The notes under the pieces are model-generated. The model saw nothing but the letters and a program-made list of their open reading frames with translations. It had not been told where the DNA came from and made no database searches. The translations under genes were made by a program, and so were the position numbers. From assembly GCA_949152475.1 (NCBI GenBank), contig OX424569.1:31665950-31729949 (forward strand): a stretch of 64,000 bases of DNA, in the 5' to 3' direction. Every line of letters begins with the position of its first letter. Position 1 is the stretch's first letter. This DNA is from Terebella lapidaria. Its lineage: Eukaryota > Annelida > Polychaeta > Terebellida > Terebellidae. Shown here piece by piece: positions 11,870-23,343 of the stretch.

Positions 11870-14800
11870 CTTTATTCTTGTAAAGCGCATATAAGTATAA
11901 ATAACACTCTCAAAGCGCTGTACATAAAAGACATGTAAAACTGTAATTTTGTACATGTATAAGACGAAGACACGTGAACATATATTGAGGTAGGTTGTAG
12001 AACTGACTAGAAAGTTTTGCTATTCAAAAGCTTGTTTAAAAAGATAAGTTTTGAGTGCAGTTTTGAAAGCATTGATGGTATTGCACTGTTGAATGGACCT
12101 GGGGAGTTTGTTCCACAACACTGGTCCATTGACCGAGAAGGCTCGCTCTCCATATGAGCGCGTTTTGGCTAGTGGAACAGTCAACCTGACGTCAGCATTG
12201 GATCGAAGCGCTCGCGGTGGGACCTGGACCTGCAGCAAGGAGGTGATATATTCTGGTGCTTGCTGATGGAGCGCTTTATAGACAAGGAGGAGAGTTTTGT
12301 ACTGGACCCTCTGTAAGACCGGGAGCCAGTGGAGTTTCTGCAAGATAGGGGTGATGTGGTCCTGCTTCCTTGCGCCTGTGACTAAGCGTGCAGCCGTGTT
12401 CTGCACCCGTTGGATTTTTTGTAGTTTTTCGGATGGGAGTCCTATCAACAGTCCATTGCAGTAATCCATTTTTGACATGATGTAGGCGTGGACCAGTTTT
12501 TCAATAGATGATTTGTCCAGAAATTTCCTGAGATGGCCAATGTACCGAATGCTCGAGATTGCGGATCGTGTTACATTGGTCACGTGTTGATCCATGGTCA
12601 GATGTTGATCGAAAGTCACTCCCAGATCTTTGACTGCTGCACTAAGTGCCACAGAGGAGTCTCCGACCGCTACATCTGGGATTGGCTCCACAACCCTATG
12701 GCGGGATGAGATCTGTATCACCTCCGTTTTTCCGTCGTTAAGTTTTAATTTGTTAATGAGCATCCATTGACGGATATCAGACAGGCACGCTTCCAGACGT
12801 TGGATTGTCAAGTCAGTCCTGCCTCCATTCATGAGACTGACGTAGAGCTGAGTGTCATCAGCGTAACTGACATAGTTGATGTTGTGCCGGCGAATGACGT
12901 CTCCGAGCGGGGCCATGTACATTGTGAACAAAATTGGCCCGAGTACCGAGCCATGCGGTACACCCCAAGCCAAAGAACGCGATCCAGATACTTCAGAGGC
13001 GAATGCAACACTCTGTGTGCGCCCTGTCAAGTATGACTTCACCCATCGTAGTGCAGAGTCACGTATCCCGAAACGTAATTCCAGTCGATCCAGCAGGGTT
13101 GTGTGGTCGATGGTATCGAAGGCAGCGCTCAGATCTAACATCACGAGCGCTGCCTGATTACCACGATCGAGATCCAGGAGAAGGTCGTTAGATACTCGAA
13201 CGAGGGCTGTCTCGGTCGAATACGCCTGTCGATATGCTGATTGGTACCGGTCGAGGAGGTCATGCTCGCTCAGGTACGCTACTAGCTGAGCCGCCACAAT
13301 ACGCTCCAAGCATTTTGAAACATATGGCAGTGCTGAAACTGGTCAGTAGTTCGATGGGGTGTTACAGCATAGTCCTGTTTTTTTCAGCAGAGGAGTGATG
13401 AGAGCACTTTTGTAGATCTCAGGGACCACAGAGGATTCCAAGGATGTGTTCACGATTCGCGTCACTATCGGTATTAGCACTGGGAGGCAGGATTTGAATA
13501 ACCAAGCCGGAATAGGGTCGCAAGGAGCAGATTTGCAGGCATACTGGTTGACGACCCGTTGTACTTCTTCCTCGGAGACCATGCGCCACCCCGTCAGTGA
13601 TGAGGTACATGGCAGTTCACTTATGTTAAGCGGTCGGCTGGGGTGAAGCACCTGTTTGTCTAGTTCATCGCGAATTACCTGTATTTTGTTGAGGAAGAAT
13701 TTGCTAAAAGCTTCAGCACTGAGGTCGGAGGCTGAGCTTGAGGAACGCGAACTTCCGAAGTTGTCGCTGATCACCTTGAACAAGGATTTTGTGTCGGCAT
13801 TGGAAATTTTGTTGCGATAGTAGTCATTTTTCGCTTTCTCAATCACTTTAGCATAAGTATGGCATTCCTGTCGGAAGATTTGGTGATGGACTTCGAGCCC
13901 GGAATGCTTCCAAATTCGCTCCGATTTGCGTTTCTGCAGTTTAGCCGAGTGAAGTTCCTCAGAAAACCACGGAGAATTAGGTCTCTCTGTGATTGTCTGT
14001 GTTTTTACCGGTGCATGCTCATCAAGAATCCTGGTGAGGGAGGAATTATATTCCTGGGCCAGGGAGCCAGCTACTGTGCTTGATAACAGGTCCGAATCTA
14101 TCACGGACTGGGTGAAGCTGGCGATGTCCATTTTGTGGAGAGTCCGAGAACTGATTTCTTTTTTGACAAGGGGTGGGGCCTTGAACCCAATCGCCGACAA
14201 TAGAGCGCAGTGGTCTGAAGGCACATCGGAGATAAGGCTCACGGTGTTGATCAAGTTGTCGTCGGGGCGGTAGATCAGGAGGAGACGCACCATATTATTC
14301 CCACTGGATATAGACAAATCCAGGTGCTCGAAAGTTGTGAAAGTTTGGCCCCTGTTCACCTTAAAGGCCAACGTTTTACGTGCAATGACGGCAACCCCTC
14401 CTCCGTGGCGAGATTTCCGCGGGTGCGATATGATTTTGTAGCCTTTAAGCACAGAGGTCAGAGTGCCAATGGCGACCTTGTCGGCATCAGTGCCTGATAA
14501 CCACGTCTCGGTAAGACACATTATATCACAGTTGTTGTCGATCACCAGTTCAGCTACAGATGAAATTTTCTGTGAAATCGAACGTGAATTCCACAGACAA
14601 AAATTCAGTTTTTGTCCAGTACGTGGTTTTTTTTTTGGAGACACTAGAGTCACTGGAATGATATTGTCAGTGTTCACAGCGTTCAGGCCGGGGAGAGGTT
14701 TATTTGGGCGCAGCGTGGTTATCACAGGTATGTGTGATAGGGAAGATTCAAGTGTAATATTCCCCAGATTGTTGATGTTTACACCGTTCTGCACTAGCTG

Positions 14801-15770
14801 GTCCGCGCGTTGTTGTTGTAGCACAGGTGCGACTCTGGTCGCGACTCTCGTGGTTATATACTTGCAGCGTTGAGCGCCTGCTCTACATCCCCTCGTCGTG
14901 GCTGTAACACGGGAAATACCAAGCCGCTGGGTAGTCCGATACACGTCGCTGGTTAGCCTACCTCGGCCCATTGATTGCAACACACATCGAAGAGCCACGC
15001 TTGAGTAGGTAATGCTGGCCATGGCGCAAACAATAGTCCAATTGTGTTATGACATCCAGATTGTAACTGTTCGTGTAGCCTGATCCAGGAGCGATCGAAC
15101 TCCCACAGTGTCATTTACTCATTCTAAGAGCACTCGCAGACAGTTTGTTCAAATTTAAGAGTTGGGCTGTCAATAGATCCTGTGTAAATTCATCAAACAT
15201 GTAGCAGCAAACGTAATGGCAGCCCACAGAGCGCACAATATTGCACATATAACAGAATGAGCCATGTAAACAGAATGACCGATAAACAGAATGAGCCATG
15301 TCTCGGCCTATCTGCTATAGGAACAATAAGAAACATGTAAATAAGGTTCCTAATATTATATATACGATAATCATATTATTGCCCACAGCATGATATTCAG
15401 AGCTGATTGGTATGATATGGTACTTTCAGATGTAAAACGTGTGAAATCATAGCACTAAATCATTGGAAAATCATTAGTCTTTTTATGTTAGTTCATGAGA
15501 TGAGAAAATAGTTAATTTGAAATTGTGACGTACCGATTCGTTTTATTGATGTCAATGCCTTCTTGGGCCGAGAGTCTTTGTTTTTTGTTGTCCGTCGCAG
15601 ATTTACTGGTGGCTCCAATTGGGATCCATCAGAAAATTGACTTGGTAAGTGGCCATTGAGAGCACATTTGTGTGCATCTCTTACCTCAATGAATGTTTCC
15701 GGTTCCGGATCGACTGGTACAGTATATGCCGGTAATGACCGATAAACAGAATGAGCCATGTCTCGGCTTT
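8483..15770 (-). CDS. Ankyrin-repeat protein, 5' incomplete (five coding exons visible)
   Basis: Minus-strand exons in gene order: 15770-15534, 11813-11355, 11254-9129, 8974-8866, 8589-8483. Together they encode about 1,012 residues. Junctions are in phase: ..KRI|E|WKDIVLL, ..NIDK|G|DFLYVY, ..IEKAK|EFVTG, ..FVIDA|L|RDLT, ending QSQPSQD then TGA. The first listed exon begins mid-codon after TATAGCAG, so further 5' exons exist upstream; I did not find them. The big exon holds two blocks of ankyrin repeats (clear units include ESALHMAAMFGHTEILHIL, MTPLHIAVMKDNVEITRML and ATPMHYAAMTGNVHILRML) separated by about 150 residues of unrelated sequence. The ~230 residues before the first block, starting WKDIVLLVSD, match no family I recognise. 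Ankyrin repeats mediate protein binding, so a scaffold or signalling role is plausible but unproven. A LINE sits in the intron 11814-15533. Confidence 0.8.
11845..15100 (-). mobile_element. L2/CR1-like non-LTR retrotransposon (LINE), nearly full reading frame
   Basis: Reverse-oriented LINE in the ankyrin gene's intron. The main frame runs from 15022 to about 12020. Around residues 140-270 is an apurinic-endonuclease-like domain (NFCLWNSRS, CDIMCLTETWLS, SDHCAL). Reverse transcriptase follows with ALVMLDLSAAFDTIDH, GSVLGPILFTMY and YVSYADDTQLY, and then the C-terminal LHWLPVLQRVQYKTLL region typical of L2/CR1 elements. The element ends in AATAAAGTATTATT followed by an (ATT)n tail at about 11845-11870. 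Two defects are visible: one in-frame TGA where relatives have CGA (NYRPVS becomes NY-stop-PVS, near 13343), and an in-frame deletion of roughly 60-70 residues in the endonuclease between LLLIYRP and DDNLINTVS that removes the GDFN motif. Everything else reads open, which suggests a young copy. Confidence 0.85.
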
Positions 15771-15830
15771 CTGCTATAGGAATAATAAGCATGATAAGAA
15801 ACATGTAAATAAGGTTCCTAATATTATTAA
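15270..15830 (-). repeat. Local duplication of an ankyrin-gene exon start
   Basis: About 85 bp at 15274-15358 closely match 15737-15820. The shared block spans the splice acceptor (CTATAGCAG-like on the minus strand) and the first codons of the exon (RDMAHSVYRS). The copy at 15274 is followed by a small minisatellite of CAGAATGAGCCATGT-like units and an unrelated open frame reading to about 15111, so it is either a decayed exon copy or an alternative exon. Confidence 0.6.
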
Positions 15831-15839
15831 TATTATGTC

Positions 15840-17640
15840 GACATAACCGTCCTGGGAGCACATGTACAATCTAGTGGCCAATCCTGTTTCTCTATGATAA
15901 TCAATGACAACGATGAGTTAATCGGTGACACAAAATGATAAATACAGATGAAAAGAACATCTGGTGTGTAATAAAGAACACTTTTCTATCATAAACAATT
16001 GTCATTCCGGATAAAGTATGGGAAGTTAGTTGAAAATAAAATTGCCCACGTTATTGTACATCCTAGCCCCGTCCTGTAGTAGCAAAATAATTCCAATCCA
16101 GTTTCGTTTCCAAAGCGTGTACCACTTACAAGCATAGCCGACATGTACTACTCCCATGGACAGAAAGACCGATAACTCGAACTCACGATTTAAAATTGCA
16201 TGAGTTAGGCCGCACTTGGAATATTCATCTTTAGACGTGAACCCATACCTTCCCGTGTTTCCAATAAGTTAAGATATACATCTCTACCTACCTTGCGACG
16301 CCAAGTGATTCGGGTTTTGATGTAACCGTGCGGATATTTCACGTAAATTCTCTATATCGCAACATCGCAATTTGAAGCTTGAGGAAGTTCTTGTTTTTTC
16401 CAGTGGGGGAATTCCCACGGTAATAGGACAGAATTTCGAGAAATACACCGCGCGTTACAAGGTTATGGACCTGTATTGATTTCCTTATATGGTCAAAATG
16501 AGGCATCAAAGTACTATATTATTTAAAAACTCCCAGTTTCTCCTCCAAATGCACATGTATCACTTTAAAATGTCTCTGTTTTGGTTTATATAGTGGTATT
16601 ATGGGTATTCCTCTATGTACATGTGAATTTTCATGTTGATTGGAGCTGTTACTGTGCGCATGAATACATATCAGTTTCTCCTCCAAATGCACATGTATCA
16701 CTTTAAAATGTCTCTGTTTTGGTTTATATAGTGGTATTATGGGTATTCCTCTATGTACATGTGAATTTTCATGTTGATTGGAGCTGTTACTGTGCGCATG
16801 AATACATATAAACAAACCGGCCCTTTCTGGGAGTTTGCTTTCTGAGGAATTCGCCAGGTGTCAGCAGCTAACAGTCAAATGCTTGTAGCGTTTGATCTAT
16901 TCCAACAACATGTGCTGATTTTTTAATATTTTGTAAGTTATATATATTGCTTCAACATACTGAAATTTTATGAAAATTGAAACATTTTGAAAGTGATTTC
17001 TCTCATAAAACGTTATAATGGAGTTAAATGGCAATCTATATGTGTTCGTATACCACAAGTATCGCATTCAGATTTCGATATCATTCCCAGACAGGTGGGA
17101 GATTTGTGAAGTCTACATGTAGTGTATGTCTTATATTTTATCAATTAAAAATTACATTAAATAAATATTATATTTGTTGTGTTAAAAAAACCCCACCGGT
17201 GTGTGCCCGAATGATGGCGTATTTTTGGACGAACCGTGTACATTTGCATCCCTGATAAAACCACGCAAACATGTTCAATGTCATCACGTCATCATGATCA
17301 CGTAGGCCTACACGTGAAAAATAACAAAATATGTACAGCAGGAATCAGCTAAGAGGAAAACTGACAATTACCATATATTTATTATACTGGTATACACAAA
17401 ATATTGAAATGATGTTTTTACGCTGAGCGCGGACATATATAGGCCTGGGCTTATGCTATGATCTATAGCCTGATACGTGTGATTCCTGTATCAAATCGAT
17501 CGTAGTTCCATTTTAAATAAAGATATCGGCATTTGGGTTGCATATTTCAAAAGCTTAGAAAAAAAAACTTAGACCACGATGTCGATTCAAATGAAGTTGG
17601 GGGTATGTTATATACTAGGAACTAACCCTTTAAACACTGT
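15840..17640. other. Probable 5' intron or intergenic DNA with a perfect 138-bp tandem duplication
   Basis: No exon recognised. Positions 16534-16671 and 16672-16809 are identical 138-bp copies in direct repeat. Because 138 is a multiple of three, a spurious minus-strand frame reads through both copies. The perfect identity means a very recent duplication or an assembly effect. Confidence 0.5.
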
Positions 17641-17643
17641 TAA

Positions 17644-19421
17644 AGGCGACGGACGGTGAAAAAATAATACTCAGGATTTTTTCCTTATATGATAGAGTCG
17701 TATGGGTTATAAATGATAGCAACAATATTTTCAAAGAATATGCATCCTGTTGCCCTGTGGGCGCTCTGTAGTAGAGACTCCCTTCAAGAAGCTTCCAGCG
17801 AATGGTGTGACGTCACGATAGGTAAACCTCTGACGTTTTGATGGCAAACGGGCGCACGATCCTAGTCAGACATACAGAATTCAAATGCAGATTGCGAAAA
17901 TTCTGCCGCAGTGACCCCCAATTTTTTTTTCATTTTTTACATGTGTACAATCCACTAGACATGTATACTAAATTTTAGAAGTTTCTACCGTATGGATTTT
18001 TTTCTGAGGCTGTTAATTCATTTTGAAATTAATAATATGGCGGATTTCGAAGGATAGCTAAACTCTGTCGAAAGTGTTTTGCAACAAATCCAACGCGGTG
18101 ACCCCCAATTTTTATTCAACGATTTCAATCTACACCTATCACTTGATAATCAGACACATTTTGAGAAAATTCTGATGAGCACATATTTACCTGTTGGTTA
18201 TAACTCATCACCCGTCTTGAAATATTTTCCGATTAGAGACCATGTTAGGGCATGGAATGTGCACATTTTTCAGGTTAACCATTTTTTTTTCACCATAACA
18301 GTGTCATCTGTATGCTATCCTGAACATGGTGGCAAATTTTCACATCCTTCTGCCCAAAAATGGGTGTGTCGCAAATATTTAATGAACGCCATCTCATCGC
18401 ATGAAAATTCATCGACCTCACCGCGGTGATCACAGCATCCGCGGAAAACGTTCAGGTATCTATACAGCGGGATGGAAAACGTAATGACCTATCGTGACGT
18501 CACGATTCTTTTACCTGAAACACACGGCATGGCTGGGGCACTGTGAACAGCATTTTGATCGTGCCAGATGCGCATTATATCGATGGAATTCGTACATTTA
18601 TTTATTTCGTAGCATATCATATGAACATAAGCAGTATATTTGTGCAAGAAATTTTTTTGACATTAGAGCGTTGGGGGCGAAGCCCCCAACCCTCTACATG
18701 TCTATGTGCTGACTTTTTTATGGAGGTTTCATGCCAACCTATCGACGCACGTTTTGGCATGTAAACGTTCAGATACCTACTTCAAGTGAGGATTTTCTTC
18801 GTCCTTGACATAAAATCTCTCGAATTGAAGGGAAACTTTGACTATTCCACAGATATATCAGGCATGAATCGATGTGCTAGGTTTGAGAAAATTACGTAAA
18901 TGTTCAAATTATCTAAAAACGTCCCAAAATGGCGGAGCCGATGGAAATTGACTTTCCCAGAATGCAAAGCAAATTTTACCACAATCGATTCGTCTGCGAT
19001 GCCACGGCTACATTTACCGTAATTTGACGTATTTTATAACATGACAACTAAGCTGGTGTTCTGTGCTGGATTGCGAAGTCTTTTTATTCTTAACTGGTAT
19101 TTTAATTTGCCCAGTAAATGCATGTGTTAGGCTATATCTGATGATATCAGATGCAGATATTCCTCATAGTTTCCAATGTTTTGAGGATATTTTAATGACG
19201 TTCCATATTATTTTAGCAGGCGTATCTTTTCCATTGATCGATTTTAAAATAAATGTTTACTTATTAGTTCCCAGAATCCTAGTATACGGAAATGAATTGG
19301 AATCACATAGGGGATCACGTTGTGTAAGATATATTCAGCTGTCGTGGTGCAGATGATGTGCTCAAGCTCTAATGTCGTCTTCCGCAGTTTGCTGCATTTT
19401 CTTGTTTACTGTCCGTCGCCT
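17644..19421. mobile_element. TTAA-flanked DNA transposon derivative, 1.78 kb, non-autonomous
   Basis: The ends are inverted: AGGCGACGGAC at 17644 and GTCCGTCGCCT ending at 19421, each flanked by TTAA (17640-17643 and 19422-19425). TTAA duplication is typical of piggyBac and Kolobok; termini starting AGG fit Kolobok better. Two internal TGACGTCACGA-type blocks face each other (near 17808 and 18490), and GTGACCCCCAATTTTT occurs twice (near 17910 and 18099). No transposase frame is seen. Confidence 0.6.
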
Positions 19422-19600
19422 TTAAAGTATGATTTTGTTGTTTTAGTTTGCATGAATTTCATGTGTGTTTCCCCTTTATGATATTAGCTTTATTGTTTGC
19501 CATTAGGGTCCAAGTATCGCACCTTACTCTACTAATACTAGGCCTACTCACCCACTGAATATACCATATTTAATCCGTCTGGCACATTTTAATCTTCATT

Positions 19601-22043
19601 AGTAGTATAGTACCAGCCAGGGTCCCACCAAGTGGCGCTACGGTGCTCGCCAGGGGGCGCAATGGCGTCATAACGTTTGCCCTGCACTCACCAGGTGGCG
19701 TCATAACGTTTGCCCCTAGACTCGCCAGGTGGAGTCATAACGTACCCATAAATAATTGGAAAATCATAACGTACCCATAAATGTTCTTAAAATCATAACG
19801 TACCCATGAATGTCTGGAATATCATAACGTACCAATAAATGTTTGAATAATCATAATGCACCAGTATTTTTTTGGAAAATCATAACGTACCCATGAATGT
19901 CTGGAATATCATAACGTACCAATAAATGTTTGGAAAATCATAACGTACCCATAAATGTCAAAAAAATCACAACGCACCCATAAATGTCTGGAAAATCATT
20001 ATGTTCCCAGAAATGTTTGGAAAATCATAACGTACCCATAAATGTTTGGAAAATCATGTATTAATTTTTGCAATATTTTTAAACATTTTTTCAAATAAAC
20101 TTTCCTTTTTATTCAAATTATAAGCATCATATTAAAACGAGTCTATACCATTTTCTCAGGTTTTTTATTTCACAGCACACATCTACTATATATACAATTT
20201 CTACACAATGGCCTATACATGGACTACTTTTTCTGTATTTTTAAAAAAAAATATATTTTTTTGGTTCGCTAAACTACGCATGCGCAATATACAACTGAAG
20301 AGTGAACATGGATACCTGCTCTATATGTCTGAAGAAATTTTCATGAGCCCATGATGTTAGGCGACATATGCTTACCGTACACGATACAACTAAGCAGCAG
20401 CAAGTGATGACACTACCGCCGCTGCAACCATTGCCGCCGCCACAGGCGTTGCCACCACAGCCATTGCCACCGCCGCCACAGCCATTGCCGCCGCCGCCGC
20501 CACAGCCATTGCCGCCGCCGCCGCCGCCGCCGCCACAGCCATTGCCGCCGCCGCAGCCATTGCCGCCGCCACAGGCGTTGCCGCCGCCGCCACAGCCATT
20601 GCCGCCGCCGCCACAGCCTCAGCCTCAGCCACAGCCTCAGCCTCAGCCACAGCCTCAGCCTCAGCCTCAGCCTTGGCAGCCACAGCCGCCGCTGTGGCTG
20701 AGGCTGAGGCTGTGGCTGCCAAGGCTGAGGATGTGGCTGAGGCTGTGGCTGAGGCTGAGGCTGTGGCTGAGGCTGTGGCTGTGGCTGAGGCTGAGGCTGA
20801 GGCTGTGGCTGAGGCTGAGGCTGTGGCTGCCAAGGCTGAGGCTGTGGCTGAGGCTGTGGCTGCCAAGGCTGAGGCTGTGGCTGAGGCTGAGGCTGAGGCT
20901 GCCGAGGCTGAGGCTGAGGCTGAGGCTGCTGAGGCTGTGGCTGCCAAGGCTGAGGCTGAGGCTGTGGCTGAGGCTGAGGCTGTGGCTGCCAAGGCTGAGG
21001 CTGAGGCTGAGGCTGAGGCTGTGGCTGAGGCTGAGGCTGTGGCGGCGGCGGCAATGGCTGTGGCGGCGGCGGCAACGCCTGTGGCGGCGGCAATGGCTGC
21101 GGCGGCGGCGGCAATGGCTGTGGCGGCGGCGGCAATGGCTGTGGCGGCGGCGGCGGCAATGGCTGTGGCGGCGGTGGCAATGGCTGTGGTGGCAACGCCT
21201 GTGGCGGCGGCAATGGTTGCAGCGGCGGTAGTGTCATCACTTGCTGCTGCTTAGTTGTATCGTTTACGGTAAGCATATGTCGCCTAACATCATGGGCTCA
21301 TGAAAATTTCTTCAGACATATAGAGCAGGTATCCATGTTCACTCTTCAGTTGTATATTGCGCATGCGTAGTTTAGCGAACCAAAAAAATATAAATTTTTT
21401 TAAAAATACAGAAAAAGGAGTCCATGTATAGGCCATTGTGTAGAAATTGTATATATAGTAGATGTGTGCTGTGAAATAAAAAACCTGAGAAAATGGTATA
21501 GACTCGTTTTAATATGATGCTTATAATTTGAATAAAAAGGAAAGTTTATTTGAAAAAATGTTTAAAAATATTGCAAAAATTAATACATGATTTTCCAAAC
21601 ATTTATGGGTACGTTATGATTTTCCAAACATTTCTGGGAACATAATGATTTTCCAGACATTTATGGGTGCGTTGTGATTTTTTAGACATTTATGGGTACG
21701 TTATGATTTTCCAAACATTTATTGGTATGTTATGATATTCCAGACATTCATGGGTACGTTATGATTTTCCAAAAAAATACTGGTGCATTATGATTATTCA
21801 AACATTTATTGGTACGTTATGATATTCCAGACATTCATGGGTACGTTATGATTTTAAGAACATTTATGGGTACGTTATGATTTTCCAATTATTTATGGGT
21901 ACGTTATGACTCCACCTGGCGAGTCTAGGGGCAAACGTTATGACGCCACCTGGTGAGTGCAGGGCAAACGTTATGACGCCATTGCGCCCCCTGGCGAGCA
22001 CCGTAGCGCCACCTGGTGGGACCCTGGCTGGTACTATACTACT
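19601..22043. mobile_element. Palindromic foldback-like element FB1 with minisatellite arms
   Basis: A 2,443-bp near-perfect inverted repeat centred at about 20822, flanked by direct TTCATT (19595-19600 and 22044-22049). From outside in, each arm has ~140 bp rich in GGTGGCGTCATAACG, about 11 tandem 29-bp units (core CGTACCCATAAATGTTTGG; 19740-20056 and 21587-21905), ~300 bp of AT-rich unique sequence, and a GC-rich core of CCGCCGCCACAGCCATTG-like units ending in a CAGCCT/AGGCTG array in the middle. The arms differ by only scattered bases, so the insertion is young or its arms are kept alike by conversion. No transposase frame is present. Confidence 0.85.
20368..21276. repeat. GC-rich core array of FB1, open in several frames on both strands
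   Basis: The centre consists of CCGCCGCCACAGCCATTG units at 20414-20600, mirrored at 21030-21230, around a CAGCCT/AGGCTG array. Because of the palindrome, each strand carries a 287-codon frame with nearly the same start (MLTVHDTTKQQQVMT on plus from 20368, MLTVNDTTKQQQVMT on minus from 21276). Products would be Pro/Gln/Leu- or Ala-rich low-complexity chains. I treat these as repeat-driven frames, not as genes. Confidence 0.7.
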
Positions 22044-22054
22044 TTCATTGAATT

Positions 22055-22866
22055 TAGAAGAAATAGTAACCTGCGCTACATTGGCCAAAACGACCAGGAC
22101 ATCACCATCCTTCAGCACCTCGCAAACCTAGAGAATGGGAGACAGATTGGCAGATGGAATTTCATCCGGAAAAAGTGCAGGACCATCAGATTTTCAAGAA
22201 AAGCCAACTTCCTCACCGACTACTCCCTACAATACCACATGTTAGACTCTGTAGACAGTATCAAATACCTTAACTGGGATCGAACTGTCAAATAACCTTA
22301 AATGAGATCACCAAGTAAACATCTCCAAGTCAGCCAACAAAACACGTACGGATTCCTGAAAAGAAACCTCTGTGTCAGTTCCAGTACCATCAAAGAACAA
22401 GCATACAAAACCCTGGTCCGACCTAAACTTGAGCACTGTGCCACTGTAAGGGATCCACACACAGTCAAACACACTGAAACATCAGGAATGGTACAACACA
22501 GGGCCGCCATATGGGTATTACACAGGCATAACAACACACCTAGCGTATATCCAGCATGCTTAAACATATGGGATGGCAGTCGCCATCTGTGGTACACAGA
22601 CGCACAGATATTACGATGCTCTACAAAATCTTACACGACCAAACCATAGTACAACAACCACCATGCCTTGTACCGGTCACTGGACAGACTCACCTCAGCC
22701 ATCCATACAGTTTCATACAGGTTCCAACAAGGTCATTACACTACAAAAGATCATTATTCCCATGCACAATAGTTCAGTGGAATGCCTTGCCACTAAGTAT
22801 ATAGGAGGTGGCAGCACTAATCCAGAGAATTCCAACCATCCTCCCCTTTCCCGCATTCTGTTGTGA
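22055..22866 (+). mobile_element. Decayed 3' fragment of a CR1/Jockey-type LINE
   Basis: Translated pieces match the C-terminal reverse-transcriptase region of LINEs: DITILQHLANLENG (22080 region), YGFLKRNLCVSSSTIKEQAY with LVRPKLEHCATVRDPHT (22340-22470), MVQHRAAIWVLHRHNNTPSV and finally TIVQWNALP. The reading frame shifts at least twice (near 22295 and near 22600), so the copy is dead. It is truncated at its 5' side, immediately next to the right end of FB1. Confidence 0.7.
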
Positions 22867-22982
22867 CTTCACAGTGATGACACCAGTTCTGTGAAAAATC
22901 ATTCCCAGCAGAAGTGTCATGAAAACAATGCATTTCGTGACCATTGGTTATATTTTTCAATTGTATCCGTGCGAGAAAGTAC

Positions 22983-23102
22983 ATTCTTTCGAGTGCGATC
23001 ATGATTTTTCTCAACACTCGTCACCGATTCCAGGCATCGCCTGAAGGCTCGGTCTGGATTGGTGGTTGTGCTGAGAAAAATCATGATCGCACTCGAAAGA
23101 AT
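22983..23102. repeat. 35-bp inverted repeat, 50-nt loop (MITE or hairpin)
   Basis: Arms 22983-23017 and 23068-23102 match at 34 of 35 positions (core TTTCGAGTGCGATCATGATT). As RNA this would fold into a long hairpin with a 50-nt loop. It lies between the LINE fragment and the next repeat, with no sign of a gene. Confidence 0.65.
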
Positions 23103-23343
23103 GCCATTTGCATATATATTAACATTTTCATTGTATTTCTAACCTGTAAATAAAAATTCTAATCTTCTTGTCTCCTCCTGTTTCATTCCACTCCACTATT
23201 ATCTTTTTATATCCCTTCCCAACAGTGCACCCTACAAATAGCCCTCAGCAAGTTGAGGTTGTTGTAGTATTGGAGGAAGAAGAAGGACATATTCATCGGA
23301 CACCTAAATTAATTAAGGCATGGTTTTGTTAAATTTGTTTTTT

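Noticed and set aside
16519-16815. 98-codon minus-strand frame as an exon
   Set aside because: It exists only because a 138-bp non-coding block is duplicated in frame; no splice sites or family match.
20368-21276. Long Pro/Gln/Leu, Ala or Gln-rich open frames as genes
   Set aside because: They arise from codon-periodic minisatellites inside a palindromic element and appear on both strands and in several frames.
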